From contig SKZP01000534.1 of NCBI GenBank assembly GCA_007127275.1, forward strand, positions 1 through 5,907: a stretch of DNA of 5,907 bases, in the 5' to 3' direction. Origin of the DNA: Planctomycetota bacterium (GTDB taxonomy: Bacteria; Planctomycetota; UBA8742; SKZP01). The stretch's first letter is position 1. Every line of letters begins with the position of its first letter. A program made the translations under genes and the position numbers. Positions 5,178 through 5,907 of the stretch are shown piece after piece. The notes under the pieces are model-generated. The model was given only the letters and a program-made list of their open reading frames with translations, had not been told where the DNA came from and made no database searches.

Positions 5178-5905
5178 TCCGGGTCATTCGTCGTTCCAAG
5201 CAATTTGTCTCGCGCGGTGTTGATCTCTCGGATCAACGAGTATTGAGCTTGCCCGGTTTGAGTTGCCACAACTACGGCTTCCAGTCCATTCAGCAAAAGA
5301 ATGCTCTCGAAGCGTTCCGAGATTGAAATCATGCGTTCGAGCATTTGCCAACCGAGGTCGTGATGATGGGAATAGTCAAGTATGGTGCGATAAAAGGCTA
5401 CCATCGTTTCCGTGGAGTGGACTTGTCCGAGTCGGTTGCCCGTCGATGGATTGTTTATCACCGCGGATGTTACACCTTTTCCAAAACTCGGATGCTGAAC
5501 CGACCATCCATTGCTGACGAAGTTGTCTTGCAAGATGCGGAGAGCCCGTCGCCCATCACAACGTATCGCGGCGCCGGTGAATTGGAAGCCGAGCGTTCTC
5601 TGCGGAGCAAAATTCTCCGGGCGGGACGGCTCTTTCGCCATAAATCGATTCATAAACGAGATCACGAGGTCAAGGGGTTCGTAGTCGGCGGAATCCGGTG
5701 GCGTATAAAAGACGTTATGGGCCGCTACTGCCCAAAAGTAGCGCTGCAGCGTTGTCTCATTGAGCGCACGCTTGGCATAGGTTTCAAACAATGCTCGACG
5801 ATCCGTCTCTTCCAATGAGCGAATCTTGTCGGCGGCAGCCCAAGAAAACATCGTCCCACAACGTGCAACATGCTTTTCCAATGTCTCGTCTGGCATCGAA
5901 AGCAT
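5174..5905 (-). CDS. Hypothetical protein, low-GC gene (5' end may lie outside window)
   Basis: This encodes up to 243 residues from the ATG at 5905, only two bases from the window edge, so the true start could lie beyond it; a second ATG is three codons further in. The protein looks soluble and mainly helical, with no signal peptide or membrane segment. Recognisable stretches include RRALFETYAKRALNETTLQR, NVFYTPPDSADYEPLDLVIS and YSHHHDLGWQMLERM. I do not recognise a family and see no catalytic motif. Composition is balanced over the whole length, which supports real coding, unlike the basic 157-codon frame on the opposite strand. Two 60-base stretches counted by hand (5281-5340, 5761-5820) have 28 and 31 G+C, well below the ligase gene, hinting at horizontal acquisition. 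The stop codon TAG (5176-5174) lies within the CTAG at the end of the mobile element. It was probably the first gene of a pair with the downstream lipoprotein gene. Confidence 0.75.
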   Translation of the reverse strand: MLSMPDETLEKHVARCGTMFSWAAADKIRSLEETDRRALFETYAKRALNETTLQRYFWAVAAHNVFYTPPDSADYEPLDLVISFMNRFMAKEPSRPENFAPQRTLGFQFTGAAIRCDGRRALRILQDNFVSNGWSVQHPSFGKGVTSAVINNPSTGNRLGQVHSTETMVAFYRTILDYSHHHDLGWQMLERMISISERFESILLLNGLEAVVVATQTGQAQYSLIREINTARDKLLGTTNDPD

Positions 5906-5907
5906 GA

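Noticed and set aside
5345..5818. 157-codon plus-strand frame opposite the low-GC gene
   Set aside because: It is shorter, more basic and less protein-like than the 243-codon minus-strand frame that covers it.

Overview
The window is 5.9 kb of GC-rich DNA, clearly bacterial: Shine-Dalgarno-like sites, a lipoprotein signal and compact gene layout. Hand-counted lines of the ligase gene are 60-77% GC. The phylum cannot be fixed from sequence alone. I support six protein-coding genes, two of them running to or near a window edge, plus a short mobile element and several palindromic intergenic structures.

Left part (1-1357): a minus-strand gene for a multi-pass membrane protein of unknown function leaves the window at base 1. 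It is divergent from a tiny plus-strand gene for a very basic protein with one C-terminal membrane segment. The gap between them holds a possible three-armed RNA fold and a short dyad, but no convincing promoter pair. After the tiny gene come two copies of a 26-bp palindromic repeat.

Middle (1358-4499): on the plus strand, a 256-residue metallo-beta-lactamase-fold hydrolase of the RNase Z-like group is followed, after a 301-bp gap, by a complete 689-residue ATP-dependent DNA ligase. Both act on phosphodiester bonds, so a shared role in nucleic-acid repair or processing is possible but unproven.

Right part (4500-5907): on the minus strand, a low-GC gene of unknown function is followed by a gene for a small predicted lipoprotein, whose stop codon directly abuts the ligase stop (TGATCA). 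Between these two minus-strand genes lies a 156-bp MITE-like element with 19-bp terminal inverted repeats ending in CTAG. Removing the element and one CTAG in silico leaves the two genes 9 bp apart, with the ribosome-binding site overlapping the upstream stop codon. This is strong internal evidence that a mobile element split a tightly packed operon, and it is the most notable result in the window.
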